Source of the DNA: Aplectana chamaeleonis
Lineage: Eukaryota; Nematoda; Chromadorea; Rhabditida; Cosmocercidae
Length of the DNA: 64,000 nucleotides
Reading direction: 5' to 3'
Assembly: GCA_029168955.1 (NCBI GenBank)
Contig: JAPDOI010001538.1
Location: forward strand, 62,001 to 126,000
The notes beneath the pieces were generated by a model, which ran no database searches, was not told the origin of the DNA, and saw nothing but the letters and a program-made list of their open reading frames with translations. The position numbers were made by a program, and so were the translations under genes. This document shows, piece by piece, positions 9,188 through 19,895 of the stretch. Every line of letters begins with the position of its first letter. Positions within the stretch are counted from its first letter, which is position 1.

Positions 9188-12100
9188 ATGTCACTTTTTG
9201 ATGAACTCCAGGATATCACTAATCAGGTACGTGTATGCCCGAATTGGGAGAAGAGGGTTTTCGCACCAATTTTTGAGCGTACGGTTGGGGGTAACATTTA
9301 ACAGAGTACAGGAACATGGCTGCATGACATTGCTCATCTGTATGTGTACGCATACGGGAAAAACCTCTACAGGCACCTCATATCCCATGGCTACACATCT
9401 GAGGATATCGACCAAATCAAAGGAGAAAAGAGGAAGAGGCGCAACTAGAGAGCCGCAGATGAAAACGCTCAATACACCTGTTTTTGCGGTTTCAAATACA
9501 AATCCCGGCGTGGACTCGCAAAGCACCAGAATGAGAAGATTCATCACGGTGAAATCGAAGCGGCGTTACCCATCCACTGTCCTATTTTGCGATGTGCTCT
9601 TGAAGGTGGGTTTCCTTGTAGTACTTTCTTCTTCGTATTGTGAGCTAAATCGTCCCTTATGTTCTTTCAGAACCACTGGGAGTTTATTCGTCACGCCGAC
9701 GACGAACATGACGACTTCGCACTGGAGACTACAACCTTTAAATCAAAGTCAACGTTCGAGGTAATGTTTCTCTTCATCGAGTTCTTATGAGCAATTTTCG
9801 GTTCATTCTTTTTGCAAACTGAGAAGCCCGCCAGAAAAGAGTTAGTTTTTTTTGCTTAATACTTCAATTTTCTAGGTATGGAAGGAGCAGCTTGAACGCG
9901 AGATAATCGCACGGTACTGTGTCACTACCACACGCAAGACTGCAAAACGCGTCGTCACTTATCTGCGCTGCAGTCGTTCCAACCTACATGGCAATGATGG
10001 GAATCGTTCAAGAAGCAAAAAGGCGGTCAGCAATTGCACTGCCTTCATGAAGGTAAGTGGCCAAAGAGGATATTAAGGCGTTCGGAATGTATAAGACTAT
10101 TTTGTAGGTCACGGAGTGTGCGAATTTCGTCAATGTGCAATATTGCCGCAAACATCTTGGGCACGAAATGGAACCGGCACTCCTGAATCTCGACGAGGAA
10201 GCTAAGGAGTACATCGCTTTCTTACTAAAGGAAGGATTCAGTACACAGCAAGTTTTGAAGTAAATCCGGAGTGATCGAAGTGATGATGCAAAGCTGAAGC
10301 GATTGTACTACACTACGTATGCGGATATCAGGTACTTTGAAGTTAGCAAGTAACATCATATATAGTTAGGCATCACTGAACTTTTAGAAGGATCTGCATT
10401 CACAGTAGAGTGAATCCCTCTAGGAGGGACTAGGAGGGACGAAAACGACGTCAAATCAGTGGAGATGAGAGTGCGTGAGGACTCTGATGACGACGGCATT
10501 AAACTGTACTGTCGTCCAAAGGATGAAACTGGCGAGGGATTTACTCTAGGTATGCAAATACTGTTTGACCTTTTGCTTTTTTTCTGCTGGAATTTCGTCT
10601 GACCAATGTGAGATATGCTGATCATACCTTCTTACAAGGAAACTACTATTAGCCAAACTGGCCATTCCGAGCTAGGTGTACTTATCTAGATTCGTTTTTC
10701 GACGTAGAGTTCGAATATGCCCTTCGCAGCTGCCTAGAATCACTCTTAAAAGAAGTTATAGGTTTTTTCTCTGATTTTTTGTACCTTTTGTACCCTCCAA
10801 AAAGCGCATTAACTTTACCAAAATCCAGAAACAGACCTCATAATCGTGTTCGGGACCCAAAACAGCCCCCCTAGGCAAAGTTTGGGGTGAAAGCCCATTT
10901 TCCGAACTATGTGCAGACTGATAGCGTTTTGGACTTGTACGGATTTTCGGTTCAATATATAAATTATGGGGTACAGAAAGCGTGAAGAAAAATTTTCCAG
11001 ATTCCACTTAAAATTCGCTCTGGAAGGTTATGTTGGTACTGATCCCGAATCTGAGGTTCATTTGTCGTTTTTCCAAAGTTTTTGAGTAAATTCGTTCAAA
11101 GCTTCCCACCGGCAGAAAAAGTTGACGGCAAAATCGACTTTTGAGGATTCCCGTAATGGGACGACGAATGTGGCTCAAATAGTTCTTTTGGAGGTTATTT
11201 GGAGTGCTCAACACGGATCTGATGTCAGTTTATCGATTTTTGGCAGCTTGCGGTAGATTACGGTGGGTATACGGTAGTTTGTTAAAAGTCTCGGATTTGA
11301 TTCAAAATTTCTACTTTGGGGTTATTTGGGGAGCTGAATACGAATTCGATTTCCATTTGTCGAATTTCGATTTATTAAGGTAGGTTTTGCCTCTTAAATA
11401 GCATGTTACCTACCGTAACCTACAGTAAACCTTAAAATTTCGACAAGCAAACCCCAGATCCGTGTTCAGCACCCCCAGGTTACCCCGACATACGTGTTCT
11501 CAGCAGAATCCGGGAAATTTTCAAAAACACCCTGAAAATTCCATGGAGGGTATCCTTACCTTGCCGCGAAGCTTTAAACACGCGCTCATAGCTTATTTCA
11601 GAGTTAGCCTAGGCAGCTGCGATGGTCATAAATGGTTAGTATGACTTTTAGTAGTTCCCTTGTTAGACGAAAAAATATTATTTCAGTTGTTATAACACCA
11701 ACCCGAAAATCATGGCTTATGAAGTTCGGAAAGAGGGCAGTTTTTTTGACGACACCTTCAACTTGACCTCCTATTGCCTAAGATTAGCGACACTAGTTAG
11801 GGTCGATGAATGGGGCCGAGGGTTGCCAGCTGCTTATCTTCTATCGAATCGGTACGCTTTCTTCAACAGTCAGTTCAGGACGAGTAAAGATCAACGTAAC
11901 ATCTAGGATGACTGAAAATGAAACGGCACTGCTGTTCGAAGAAGTCAAAAAGCTACTGCCCAGTTTCGAGACGGATTATTTTATGTCCGATGACTCCAGC
12001 AGTTTCTTCAACGGATTCATGAAGGTTTTCCCTTGCTCGAAAGCCAAGAAAATCCTATGCTGCTTTCACGTGCTCCAAGCTGTGAAGAGAAGTAGCAGTA

Positions 12101-13786
12101 GCAAACTTCAAACGGTTAGAGGTTTTTTTGCCACACTAGAAATGGTGTAAAAGGCTTTTTTTCAGAATCAACTAGCTGCATCAGTACTCTCAACCGTACG
12201 AGAGCTGCGCAAACTGCCTAATCCTCAACTTTTCGCTTCAAAATACGCCAGCATTCTTTCTGGTCAGGACGAAACAGAAATGGTTGATTACTTTGAAAGG
12301 ACTTGGTAAGTCGTCCGTTTTTCATTTCCTTCAAAGGCAAAAGGTTCTTTTCTCATTTGAAATTACTTTAGGAGCCCCCACTTCGATCAGTGGAGTGGTT
12401 TCGCCAGAGGAAATTCGTGCGTACGCACAAGTATGCTCATAGAGCGGTTCCATTTGAGACTCAAACATGAGTTTTTGAATAAAAAGGCGAATTTGAGAAT
12501 AGGCATATTGCTTGAACTTCTCATCACATTAGTTCCTCAAATGGAAGAGGACAGATTGATTAAGGTAGTGTTTTGTATCTGCTTGCCAACGCTAACCAAT
12601 ACAATTTTAAGATGGCAAGAGGTACGGCTGATGGACGCTTCCACCTTCATGAACAGCATCGATCCCATGCACTGTCTGAGAAGCTCTTCAACGGGAGTCG
12701 ACTTGACGTAGCAGTAGTTTCTCCAGGAAATTGGAGAGTGACAACGAGAGGAGGCGTCAGATATGTCAAACAAGGAGTCTGCATCTGCGACTCGAAGGTA
12801 ATAATTGCAAGCTATGTGGTTAACTCTTGTTTAGGCTTTTAGTTTATTCACGTATTTCCGCAGTGCAAGCATCAACCTGGATTAACACTTCCGTTTCCAG
12901 CTGAACAATCACTGCATCAAATGCGGTGCCTGTGCTTATGCTTTTGATTGTGAGTGTACACCGCATAAGATTGGAGTTGCATGCCCACATGAACGCGCTT
13001 CGCTTACACATGCTCCAGAAGGTAGTAATTCTGATTTCATTTCTCTCTCCCCGGAAGTCTGTGATATAGCCTTTTTGATAACAGGAGCAATGACCCCGCC
13101 CGAGGATCCGCCGAGTGCAGTTGATCACTATGTCAGCACTAGTGATGAAACGCCGCCTGAAGACTTCGTCATTAACGGTGCTTCAAATGTTGATCTGTTG
13201 GACTCCTTGAGAGAAGCCGTGCAGGAATTTGAATCGGTGAGTCCTTGCAAGTATTCAAACTTTTGTATTGTAGATTTCTTTTTCATTTCAGGTCAATGCT
13301 TCTGTGAGATCAAAAATGCTCCGAATTTCAAAGCTTCCCGAGGAAGACGCACAGCATCACATGGGGAAGGTGCTGCTGGCGGCGCATCGGCGTCATAGGC
13401 TAGACCCTAATATCGCAAGGCGCGCTGACCTACCGAAGACTGGAAGACTCCCCACTCCGACGCCTATCAGACTACTCAAGGTGAGTTCGAGAATCCGTCA
13501 GTCACAAAGTTTAATTATGTGATATCACTTTTTTCAGAGAGCTTCTTTGAGACAGAAAGTAGCCAAGAACGATGCCAGACCGCTTGATGAGTTCAGGGCC
13601 GATGAACTCAATTGCTGCATTGTCTGCTTTCGTCAAATTCCTCCTATGAATCTGGATAAGGAGGTAGACGAATGGGTAAATTGCGGTCAGCGCCTAATGT
13701 GGGCGCATGAATCCTGTGCAGGAGTCTGCGAACGGTGTCCTTACGACGAAGGGATATTTTCATATTGCGAACTTGATCAGAGTTAG
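9188..13786 (+). pseudogene. MULE transposase gene with introns, disabled
   Basis: Coding segments with GT/AG borders: 9305-9605, 9671-9760, 9876-10052, 10108-10331, 10388-10549, 11687-11851, 11907-12114, 12166-12305, 12372-12564, 12612-12797, 12901-13021, 13085-13236, 13292-13480 and 13538-13786. Domains in order: a C2H2-like finger (YTCFCGFKYKSRRGLAKHQ); a FLYWCH/WRKY-GCM1-like finger (C...C...CRKHLGH); the MULE DDE core (DDTFNLTSY, MSDDSSSFFNG, CCFHVLQAVKR, then the Glu in LIERFHLRLKHEF); a SWIM finger (CECTPHKIGVACPH); and a C-terminal PHD-like Cys cluster (CCIVC...CGQ...HESCAGVCERC). Breaks: TAG near 9448, TAA at 10261-10263, a messy exon at 10388-10440, and a T-run indel at about 11745 before the first catalytic Asp. 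The first exon (ATG 9188) is uncertain. Confidence 0.85.
10630..11669. mobile_element. 1-kb TIR element (family T), copy 1, in a MULE intron
   Basis: Long imperfect inverted ends (over 80 bp, beginning TCTTACAAGG and including GCAGCTGCC). Homologous to 53750-54840 and 61369-62436. It sits within the MULE intron 10550-11686, so splicing could still remove it. The interior has several diverged repeats of GTTATTTGGGGTGCTGAA with ACGAATCTG. No coding region. Confidence 0.8.
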
Positions 13787-15266
13787 TTCTTTCTAGGTAT
13801 TTCTTTTTCGCATTGTTAACCTGGTTTTTAAAGTGGTCTTCTTGTAATAGGTTGTTGATTCTATTTTAAACTTGCTTTAATGTGTTTGTCATCAGTTTCG
13901 TGTTGTATGTTGACAAAAATTCTTTGAGTTTGAGCATCTGTTGTCAGTCATAGTTACTCGACTGGTTTTGTTCCATCTCGGTGAAAACTATTCCGGTGTT
14001 GTGAGTTTGTGTGATGTAACTTTCTGTCTCTCCTTTTTTTATCGAATTGAGTACCAAATTTGATTACCTGATTAACTTAGTTCAGCTAACTAGTTAGAGT
14101 ATAAACTTGAGTAAATAAGTGGCTGATTACTCGAAAAGTAGGATTGAGGTTGAGTCGCCACTCTCAAACGTTTCTGAAGAATAGTATTTTGTGGTTCGTT
14201 ATATTGATAATGATTAAGCAGGCATACAGATCGCAATAAAACATGATTTCGTTAGCTTGCTGTATTGGGATCACTGCATGATTAGAGGCCAACTGCAATA
14301 TTGCAATATCCGACACCAACAAGTTGGCTCATCATGTCATTATTTTTTGGAAACCTGTGAAACGTCAGAATCATGCTCGAAACCCCATCGCCGTATCAGT
14401 TCGGTAGTAACTCATACCTAGGAGCCGTACGCATACCTTCCCGCGAGCGTTTCGGTCCCTGCTAAGCTGTTCTGTGATTGCACGATTTCGCTTATTGACC
14501 AATCACGATTGAGCTTTGCGGGGATGCTCGGGGAGAAATATGCCTACTGTTACTGAATGTCCCCTGAACGCTCCTGAATTTACAACGACTTGATACTTAT
14601 CTCCGTGTTTGTCGGCTGATTCGATGAGCAACAGGGTCAATCAGCGGCTTTTTTTCGTGAAGCGACAGGCGGCAAGGGAGGCGACAGCTCTAATAGCACA
14701 ATAATGGAAATTTGTGAAGAGAATCGTAAAATTTCTGGCGTTTTAGAAAGAATCGCACAGGCGGAATCGTTCGAGATTTCGAAATTTTGGCCAAGAAGGT
14801 CGTGGCTTCATCGAAGTTGCAGCCAACGGCCTCTCCCGTACATAGTACATCGTTTTCTTGAATTTCAGATGAATTATTCACTCCCGTTTCTTTCTGTAGA
14901 AATTGGTGTCAGGGAAGTTCTTAGTACTGAAACATTTTGACGGCAATTTATACCCTTATGATATTATGATGCTTATTAGAACTCCAACTTGTGCAACAGC
15001 AGGTGTTAAATCAAACTGCAAACGGTCACCCAAAATATTGCATCACTGAAATAAGACGGGAATACGAGTCTATATTAATCATCTGCGATACGTAATTCTC
15101 AAAGAAATACTTTCCTTAAGACTGCCTAAAAACACCAAAACTCAACTTCAATCGGATCAAAGCATTCAACGCAATCCTTCAAAATTTTTAGGCACGGAAT
15201 TCCACCTTGTTCGCTCAAGAAGAGGCGGAAAGTTCTATGGTAGCTTTACCGCATCGATTAGCAATT
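13787..15266 (+). other. MULE 3' non-coding region
   Basis: Between the transposase stop codon (13784-13786) and the right TIR. AT-rich, without recognisable coding sequence; short open frames at 14690-14940 have no family features. Confidence 0.5.
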
Positions 15267-15375
15267 TTTTTTCTCGTAGTCGTGAAATAAGTTGTAGTGT
15301 CCGCAGCCAACGCGGCCAAACACGCTATTTTACGGCATGAGAATTTCGTTCCCTGTCCGACGTTAGCGTTCGAGT
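15267..15375 (-). repeat. MULE right TIR
   Basis: Inverted counterpart of 8407-8514; the outer end abuts the TSD 15376-15384. Confidence 0.9.
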
Positions 15376-15384
15376 CTACTTTAC

Positions 15385-16003
15385 TTAATGTTACCGCGTT
15401 CACCCTTTGTGAATGAGAGAAAGACGGCCCCAGGTCTAAAAGACAGAACATTTCGAGAAAGATGGACGTCACCCAGGACATTAACCTTGACCGATTGGAC
15501 CTCATTGTGAACCTCGGTGTTTTCGTTATGGTGAAATGATTGTGAGTTGTGACCATTGTCGTGAAAATTTTCGCGCTACTCTTCAAAAATCCTGTCGTAC
15601 TTCGCACAAAGAGAAGCTTTAATATTAGATCGAATAGAGTCGCATATCAACCTTGACTCACCCTCAATCTTCCTCCAAGCCCGTTCCTCGAGGTAACGCC
15701 GGCACGCCTGCTCTTTCGAGCTACACTTCAATCGTGATGAATACAGCACACGCTGTTTTTCTTTGATCACAGTTCTTAATATCGACCGATAGATATCAAT
15801 AGATTGAATGCTGCTCCGGTTTCCTTGTTCTTGATGAAGTGCGGTAGTACACCGGTCGCTCCACATCGTTGATGAAATTTCAAGCATTGGAGGGTATGTA
15901 CTGCTTTTTGACGAAGCGATAAGGCTTCGCGTACCAGGGAGAACAGATGTGGCGGTACGTTGTTTAATAATCTCCAGCTTCTCCAATCTTGCAAGCTCGG
16001 CAT
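15385..16003 (-). pseudogene. Penelope-like element, N-terminal coding fragment (frameshifted)
   Basis: Starting at ATG 16003 on the minus strand, three frames in succession give Penelope N-terminal features: a Leu-rich start with HTLQCLKFHQRCGATGVLP, then a basic helix (ACRRYLEERAWRKIEGE), then LDLGPSFSHSQRVNA, the conserved 'LGPSF' block. At least two frameshifts separate these parts. The fragment stops exactly at the 9-bp target duplication of the MULE. Confidence 0.7.
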
Positions 16004-16009
16004 GTTGAT

Positions 16010-16094
16010 CTATTGTTTACTAATGCTTTCTGCCTTTGAGGTTCGTTGGTGGACAGGTTTATTGTATAGGCCTGAGCGTTTCGACGGAGTTCGG
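16010..16094 (-). repeat. Penelope pseudo-LTR-like repeat, 5' copy
   Basis: Direct counterpart of 5356-5440, sitting just upstream of the N-terminal coding remnant that starts at 16003. Its position at the opposite end of the same element supports terminal direct repeats. Confidence 0.65.
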
Positions 16095-16235
16095 CGTTTC
16101 GACGGAGCTACTTTTTATATTTAAACGGTGAGTCATAGAACAACACGGGCAATGGCAACTTCATTCAATCAAAACTATACATAATTATACACTATTGTTC
16201 CAACAACAGGCCGTTTTTGAATTGTAACGATCTTT

Positions 16236-16481
16236 TCAGTTCGAAATATGGTGCACACATTTCATGAAGTCCTGCGCACTCCCATTGATGTCGTGCACAA
16301 TGTACCAACACTCCAGCAAGCACCGAAGAGCTTTCTCATGTAGGCTGCGCAGGGCACCAACACCCATGTCACTATAACATCCTTTCCACACTATCGTCCT
16401 CTTATCGACTGGACGCCTCGAACACACCACCCTGCCAAGAAGGTGTTCCCATGGAGTTTCTAAGGCAACAAAACTTATCTT
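16236..16481 (-). CDS. Possible terminal exon of an unrecognised gene
   Basis: On the minus strand an acceptor (AACAG at 16482-16486) opens an 81-codon frame ending in TGA at 16236-16238. It has a good protein-like composition: KISFVALETPWEHLLG, then KRTIVWKGCYSDMGVGALRSL, then a Leu/Cys helix ending QDFMKCVHHISN. I do not recognise the family. It could be the last exon of a host gene, or an exon captured by or left beside the Penelope element. No matching upstream exon is certain. Confidence 0.35.
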   Translation of the reverse strand, partial: KISFVALETPWEHLLGRVVCSRRPVDKRTIVWKGCYSDMGVGALRSLHEKALRCLLECWYIVHDINGSAQDFMKCVHHISN

Positions 16482-16744
16482 CAGTGCCAGGTTTCTCTGT
16501 TATCAAATGAGTTCAGCGTGTTTTCAGATATCATATTTTTTACACGGGGACTTAGCGCGATGAAAATTGGATTATATGGGTAAGTTTCGCTTTGAATGAC
16601 GTATAGCTCATCTCACTGGCGATGGAATGCTGATCTTTGCTCTGCTCTTGCTTGTTCTGCTTAAACCTTTGCTTAATGCGTCGGCGCGGGAATTAATCTA
16701 GTGCACTCAAATCTAGTGCAACAATTGTAGTAGAAGAACCCCAG

Positions 16745-16988
16745 TTAGTTATATTTTCTCTTCGTGGGTTGATATTCGTTGTACATATTCAAGTTTTTGA
16801 CAGGAACAAGTGACCAATCACGTCGAGAGAGACTGTGTACTGTTGGGAGCCGATCGGGCCTACGAAACTCGATGGCGCCTTTCGTATTAAGTTGCCTTGC
16901 AGGAACGTCCGAGTAGTTCCTTAGGAGCAGATGCAGGTTTGGAATGTTGGCTTTAATCCCTACTGACATAACAGCGCTACAGACAGAA
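16745..16988 (-). CDS. Possible terminal exon of an unrecognised gene
   Basis: Minus-strand frame following a plausible acceptor (TTCTGTCTGTAG) and ending in TAA at 16745. It encodes about 80 residues with a protein-like mix (IPNLHLLLRNYSDVPARQL, RRPDRLPTVHSLSRRDWSLV and a basic end PTKRKYN). No family recognised. It could be an alternative last exon of the same gene as 16236-16481, or a decayed fragment. Confidence 0.35.
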
Positions 16989-17161
16989 AGTTTGGAGATT
17001 ACATTACATGTCGTCATACTGCTTTTGCAAAGAGACCCTTTCTGATGGCAGTTCCTCCGTTTTTTTTTTTTCTAGAATTCGTCGCGGTCATCTTCTTTCT
17101 TTTCTTAGCAGTGTTTGAGATGTTATTCTTCCCATTCCATGTTATTGCAGGGGTAATCTGG

Positions 17162-17472
17162 GGCCGTATGCAAGAACGCGCCGGCTGGGGCAGGGGCAGT
17201 GCAGTCGGCGCCTTTGAAGATCGCCCCTCACAAAACAGGACACGTCTGTTGTGGTCGGTCACAATTCAAGACGCGTATGTCGTGCCCCGTCGCTGTGCCC
17301 TAGCTGCCCCGGCTAGGAGACTGGATCGGCCGGGGGCAGTGAGAAGGACTACTGGGGAACAAAACACGTGTCTAAACTTGTGACGTACCGTGTCCTGTCT
17401 TGTGGGCAACAGCGACCTAAAGGGCGCCAACTGCACTGCCCCTGCCCCAGCCGGCGCGTTCTTGTATACGGC
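17162..17472. repeat. 311-bp palindromic element
   Basis: Arms of about 95 bp: GGCCGTATGCAAGAACGCGC... at the left is matched by the complement ending GCGTTCTTGTATACGGCC. GC-rich (GGGGCAGGGGCAGTGCAGT). Likely a foldback MITE; no TSD could be fixed. Confidence 0.65.
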
Positions 17473-17479
17473 CGCTGTA

Positions 17480-17660
17480 GGGTGGGGGTCAATAAACACG
17501 GAAAATTCCATGTCAGCTTACCTGTGTTGTCCGTATAAACAGCTTCTAGGCAGATATTATTTGATAGGGCTCAACTTTAGTAGGATAGCAGATAAACAAC
17601 AAAGAATGTCAACAAACTTGGAGAATTCACTGTGCGCCCAACCTTAGTGTTTGTAATGAC
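17480..17660. repeat. ~118-bp tandem repeat, two units
   Basis: Units share GTCAATAAACACGG, AACAGCTTCTAGGCA and TTTGATAGGGCTCAA. The same unit recurs at 18385-18452 and 20006-20295. Confidence 0.6.
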
Positions 17661-18384
17661 AGCTTCTAAGCAAACTTATTTTATTTACTCCTTTATTGGT
17701 TACGTCCGAATGGAAGCGCCAACTCATCAAAAAGACTTACAGTGAGAAAAATTGGGGAAGGTTGCATACATCAACACAAAGAGGAGAAACAGTTGAGCAA
17801 ACAACTGAGAAGGAGAGCTAGCAAGTTCACATCGAAACAGAGGTTGGACAGACAGAAGGAATCCGGGAAAGATGCACTGAACAAGAGCGAAAAAGCAGTT
17901 GAACAAACCGTTGGGAAGAAAAGCAAACAAAATTACAATAAAACAGGAAAAACGAGGCAGGGATAACGACGTATTACCCAGTAAATCTTTTAATGGGTGT
18001 GCGCATCTGGAATTTAGCCATTGATAACAGTAAGATTAGACATAGACGATGATCTGAATGCATACCAACAAAGCTAGTCGTGGCCATGTCATCTAGCTAC
18101 CGCACTTTGATACCTACCGGAACTTCGGCTACTGCTACCTCTCGCACCACTTCCGCCTAGTCGCTCCCCGGACCTCCCGTTTATCCTAGTAACGCATGTC
18201 TTGTCACTACGCATTACAAGTCATAGTACTTTCTCTGCGGAGAAACTATTTCTGATTGGAGTTACTTGAGAATGATTCGAGAAGTCGCGATCATCTTCTT
18301 TCTTTGATGAGCAAATTTTGAGATGGTATTCTTTCCCTCTTCACGTCATTGTAAGGGTAAATAAATGAATAAATATATCAGTAG
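17661..18384. other. Spacer with a Lys/Gln-rich low-complexity frame
   Basis: The only notable feature is a 74-codon plus-strand frame (17742-17966) rich in Lys, Gln and Ser, arising from imperfect GAAAAAGCAGTTGAGCAAAC-like repeats. I regard it as non-coding. Confidence 0.4.
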
Positions 18385-18452
18385 GAAGGCTGATAAACCG
18401 CCAAGAGTGTCAATAAACACGGAGAAGACACTGTTTATAAAGCATCATTGTA
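18385..18452. repeat. Partial unit of the ~118-bp repeat, cut by mariner
   Basis: It matches the block GTCAATAAACACGGAGAA of the other arrays and ends at the TA target of the mariner element. Confidence 0.55.
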
Positions 18453-19832
18453 CCAGGCCGTCCAATAATTCCTGTCCGAAAATTTTCAAAATTCTATAAT
18501 TTTCCTTAGAAGTGTTATAATATCAGGCAAGTGTAAGAACCTTCCAGAAGGTTCTCCAAAGTTCTACGCTAGGGGTATATAAGGCGCAGTCGCCGCGTCT
18601 AGCTACCAGTACAAGCTAAAATGGACCAAGGTCGAATTCGTACGTTCGTGTACTACGAGTGGCTGCTGGGCAACGACACGGGCACCGCGGTCGCCAACAT
18701 CTGCAGAGCGTGCAAGGAGGATGCAGTGTCTCAACGCACAGTCAGCCGCTGGTTCAATCGTTTCGGGAGCGGCGACACGAGCCTCGAGGACAGGGAGCAC
18801 AGTGGGAGGCCTTCTACGGTGGATGATGACGAAGTCCGTCGCTGTATCAAGGAGAAGTCGGAAGCCACCACCCGTGAACTTGCGACGACGCTCGGCTGCA
18901 GCAAGTCCACCATCCACAATCGACTCAACTTACTCGGCTACCACAAAGTTCTGGCCCGTTGGATCCCCCACCGTCTGACGGACGCCAACAAGCAGAGCCG
19001 CGTGGCCGTCTGCCAGTCCCTCCTCCTTCGTCGGCATCGCAAGGAGTTTCTCGAGGACCTGGTCACTGGAGATGAGAGCTGGGTCCTCTACGACAACGTC
19101 GCCCGCCGTGCCGTCTGGATCCCGCGAGGAGAAGAGCCGCCGACGACGCCGAAAGTCGACCTGCGCGACCTGCTCCCGCTGAAGATCATGCGCTGCCGCT
19201 GGTGGGACACCAAGGGCATGCTGTACTTCGAGCTGCTCCCGCAAGGCAGGACGGTCATCTCCTCTATCTACACCGATCAGCTCGAGAAACTAGCCGCCGC
19301 CATCCGAGAAAAGCGTCCCCGATGGGCCTCGGTCCACCTGCAGCACGACAACGCGCGCCCTCGCGTGCCGAAGGAGACCCAGCGGAAGTTGGCGACGCTC
19401 GGCTGGGAGACGGTTGGCCAACCGCCGTATTCCCCGGACCTCGCCCCCTCCGAATACCATTTGTTCCGCCCGCTGAAGCACCATTTGGCCGGAAGAAAAT
19501 TCACCAACTACGACAACCTCAAATCCGAAATCGCGGATTTCTTCGAGTCGCAGCCCCCGGAGTTCTGGGCGAAGGGCATCGGCGACCTGCTCAATCGATG
19601 GGCCACTTTTGTGGAAAACCAACTACGACAACCTCAAATCCGACATCGCGGACTTCTTCGAGTCGCAGCCCCCGGAGTTCTGGGCGAAGGGCATCGGCGA
19701 CCTGCTCAATCGATGGGCCACTTTTGTGGAAAACTATGGTGATTATATTGTTGATTAGACTTGTTTTTCAATAAAGTTGAAAAAAAATTAAAAATGGTGA
19801 AATTTTCGGACAAGAATTATTGGACAACCTGG
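18453..19832 (+). mobile_element. mariner transposon, 1380 bp
   Basis: Inverted ends of about 34 bp start CCAGGCCGTCCAATAATTC at the left and complement CCAGGTTGTCCAATAATTC at the right, flanked by TA on each side (18451-18452, 19833-19834). It contains one transposase frame, a TATA-like GTATATAAGG at about 18574 and an AATAAA signal at about 19770. The coding part is markedly GC-rich compared with its surroundings. Confidence 0.95.
18621..19742 (+). CDS. mariner transposase with altered C-terminus and DD34E triad
   Basis: The 373-residue frame starts at ATG 18621. It has paired HTH domains (SQRTVSRWFNRFGSGD; REHSGRPST linker; ATTLGCSKSTIHNRLN), the WIPHRLT signature, then the catalytic core with GDESWV (first Asp), HDNARP (second Asp) and YSPDLAPSEYHLF. 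The third acidic residue, 34 residues after the second, is Glu instead of the Asp normal for mariner. A 115-bp direct duplication (19506-19620 copied at 19621-19735) shifts the frame, so the usual end (VENYGDYIVD) is replaced by about 40 unrelated residues and the protein is longer than the ~345 residues typical. Family assignment is certain; activity is doubtful. Confidence 0.9.
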   Translation: MDQGRIRTFVYYEWLLGNDTGTAVANICRACKEDAVSQRTVSRWFNRFGSGDTSLEDREHSGRPSTVDDDEVRRCIKEKSEATTRELATTLGCSKSTIHNRLNLLGYHKVLARWIPHRLTDANKQSRVAVCQSLLLRRHRKEFLEDLVTGDESWVLYDNVARRAVWIPRGEEPPTTPKVDLRDLLPLKIMRCRWWDTKGMLYFELLPQGRTVISSIYTDQLEKLAAAIREKRPRWASVHLQHDNARPRVPKETQRKLATLGWETVGQPPYSPDLAPSEYHLFRPLKHHLAGRKFTNYDNLKSEIADFFESQPPEFWAKGIGDLLNRWATFVENQLRQPQIRHRGLLRVAAPGVLGEGHRRPAQSMGHFCGKLW

Positions 19833-19895
19833 TAGATGTTGACCTTCAGACCTTCGGTGAAGATTTACAGAGCAGTTGAGTGAGAGCGGCGCTGG

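Larger units (their letters stand above)
8407..15375 (+). mobile_element. Mutator-like (MULE) transposon, ~7 kb
   Basis: TIRs of about 108 bp at 8407-8514 and 15267-15375 start ACTCGAACGCTAACGTCGG and are ~95% identical by eye. A perfect 9-bp direct repeat CTACTTTAC flanks the element (8398-8406 and 15376-15384), the TSD size expected for MULEs. The interior carries a multi-exon MULE transposase gene (9188-13786). It is inserted in the Penelope-like element and itself contains a TIR element at 10630-11669. Confidence 0.9.
5356..16094 (-). mobile_element. Decayed Penelope-like retroelement split by two insertions
   Basis: Read on the minus strand, the pieces are in the right order for a Penelope-like element: terminal repeat (16010-16094), N-terminal region (15385-16003), middle region (8220-8397), reverse transcriptase plus GIY-YIG endonuclease (5690-7526), then the same terminal repeat (5356-5440). 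The gaps are filled by a MULE (8407-15375, 9-bp TSD) and a TA-flanked MITE (7527-8219). Removing the MITE restores a continuous reading frame across its site. Directly repeated ends fit the pseudo-LTR structure known for Penelope-like elements. Several stops and frameshifts show that it is dead. Confidence 0.8.

Noticed and set aside
17742..17966. Lys-rich 74-codon frame
   Set aside because: Low-complexity A-rich repeats explain it; no domain or splice context.
19202..19774. 190-codon frame overlapping the mariner transposase
   Set aside because: A shifted-frame shadow of the GC-rich transposase sequence.
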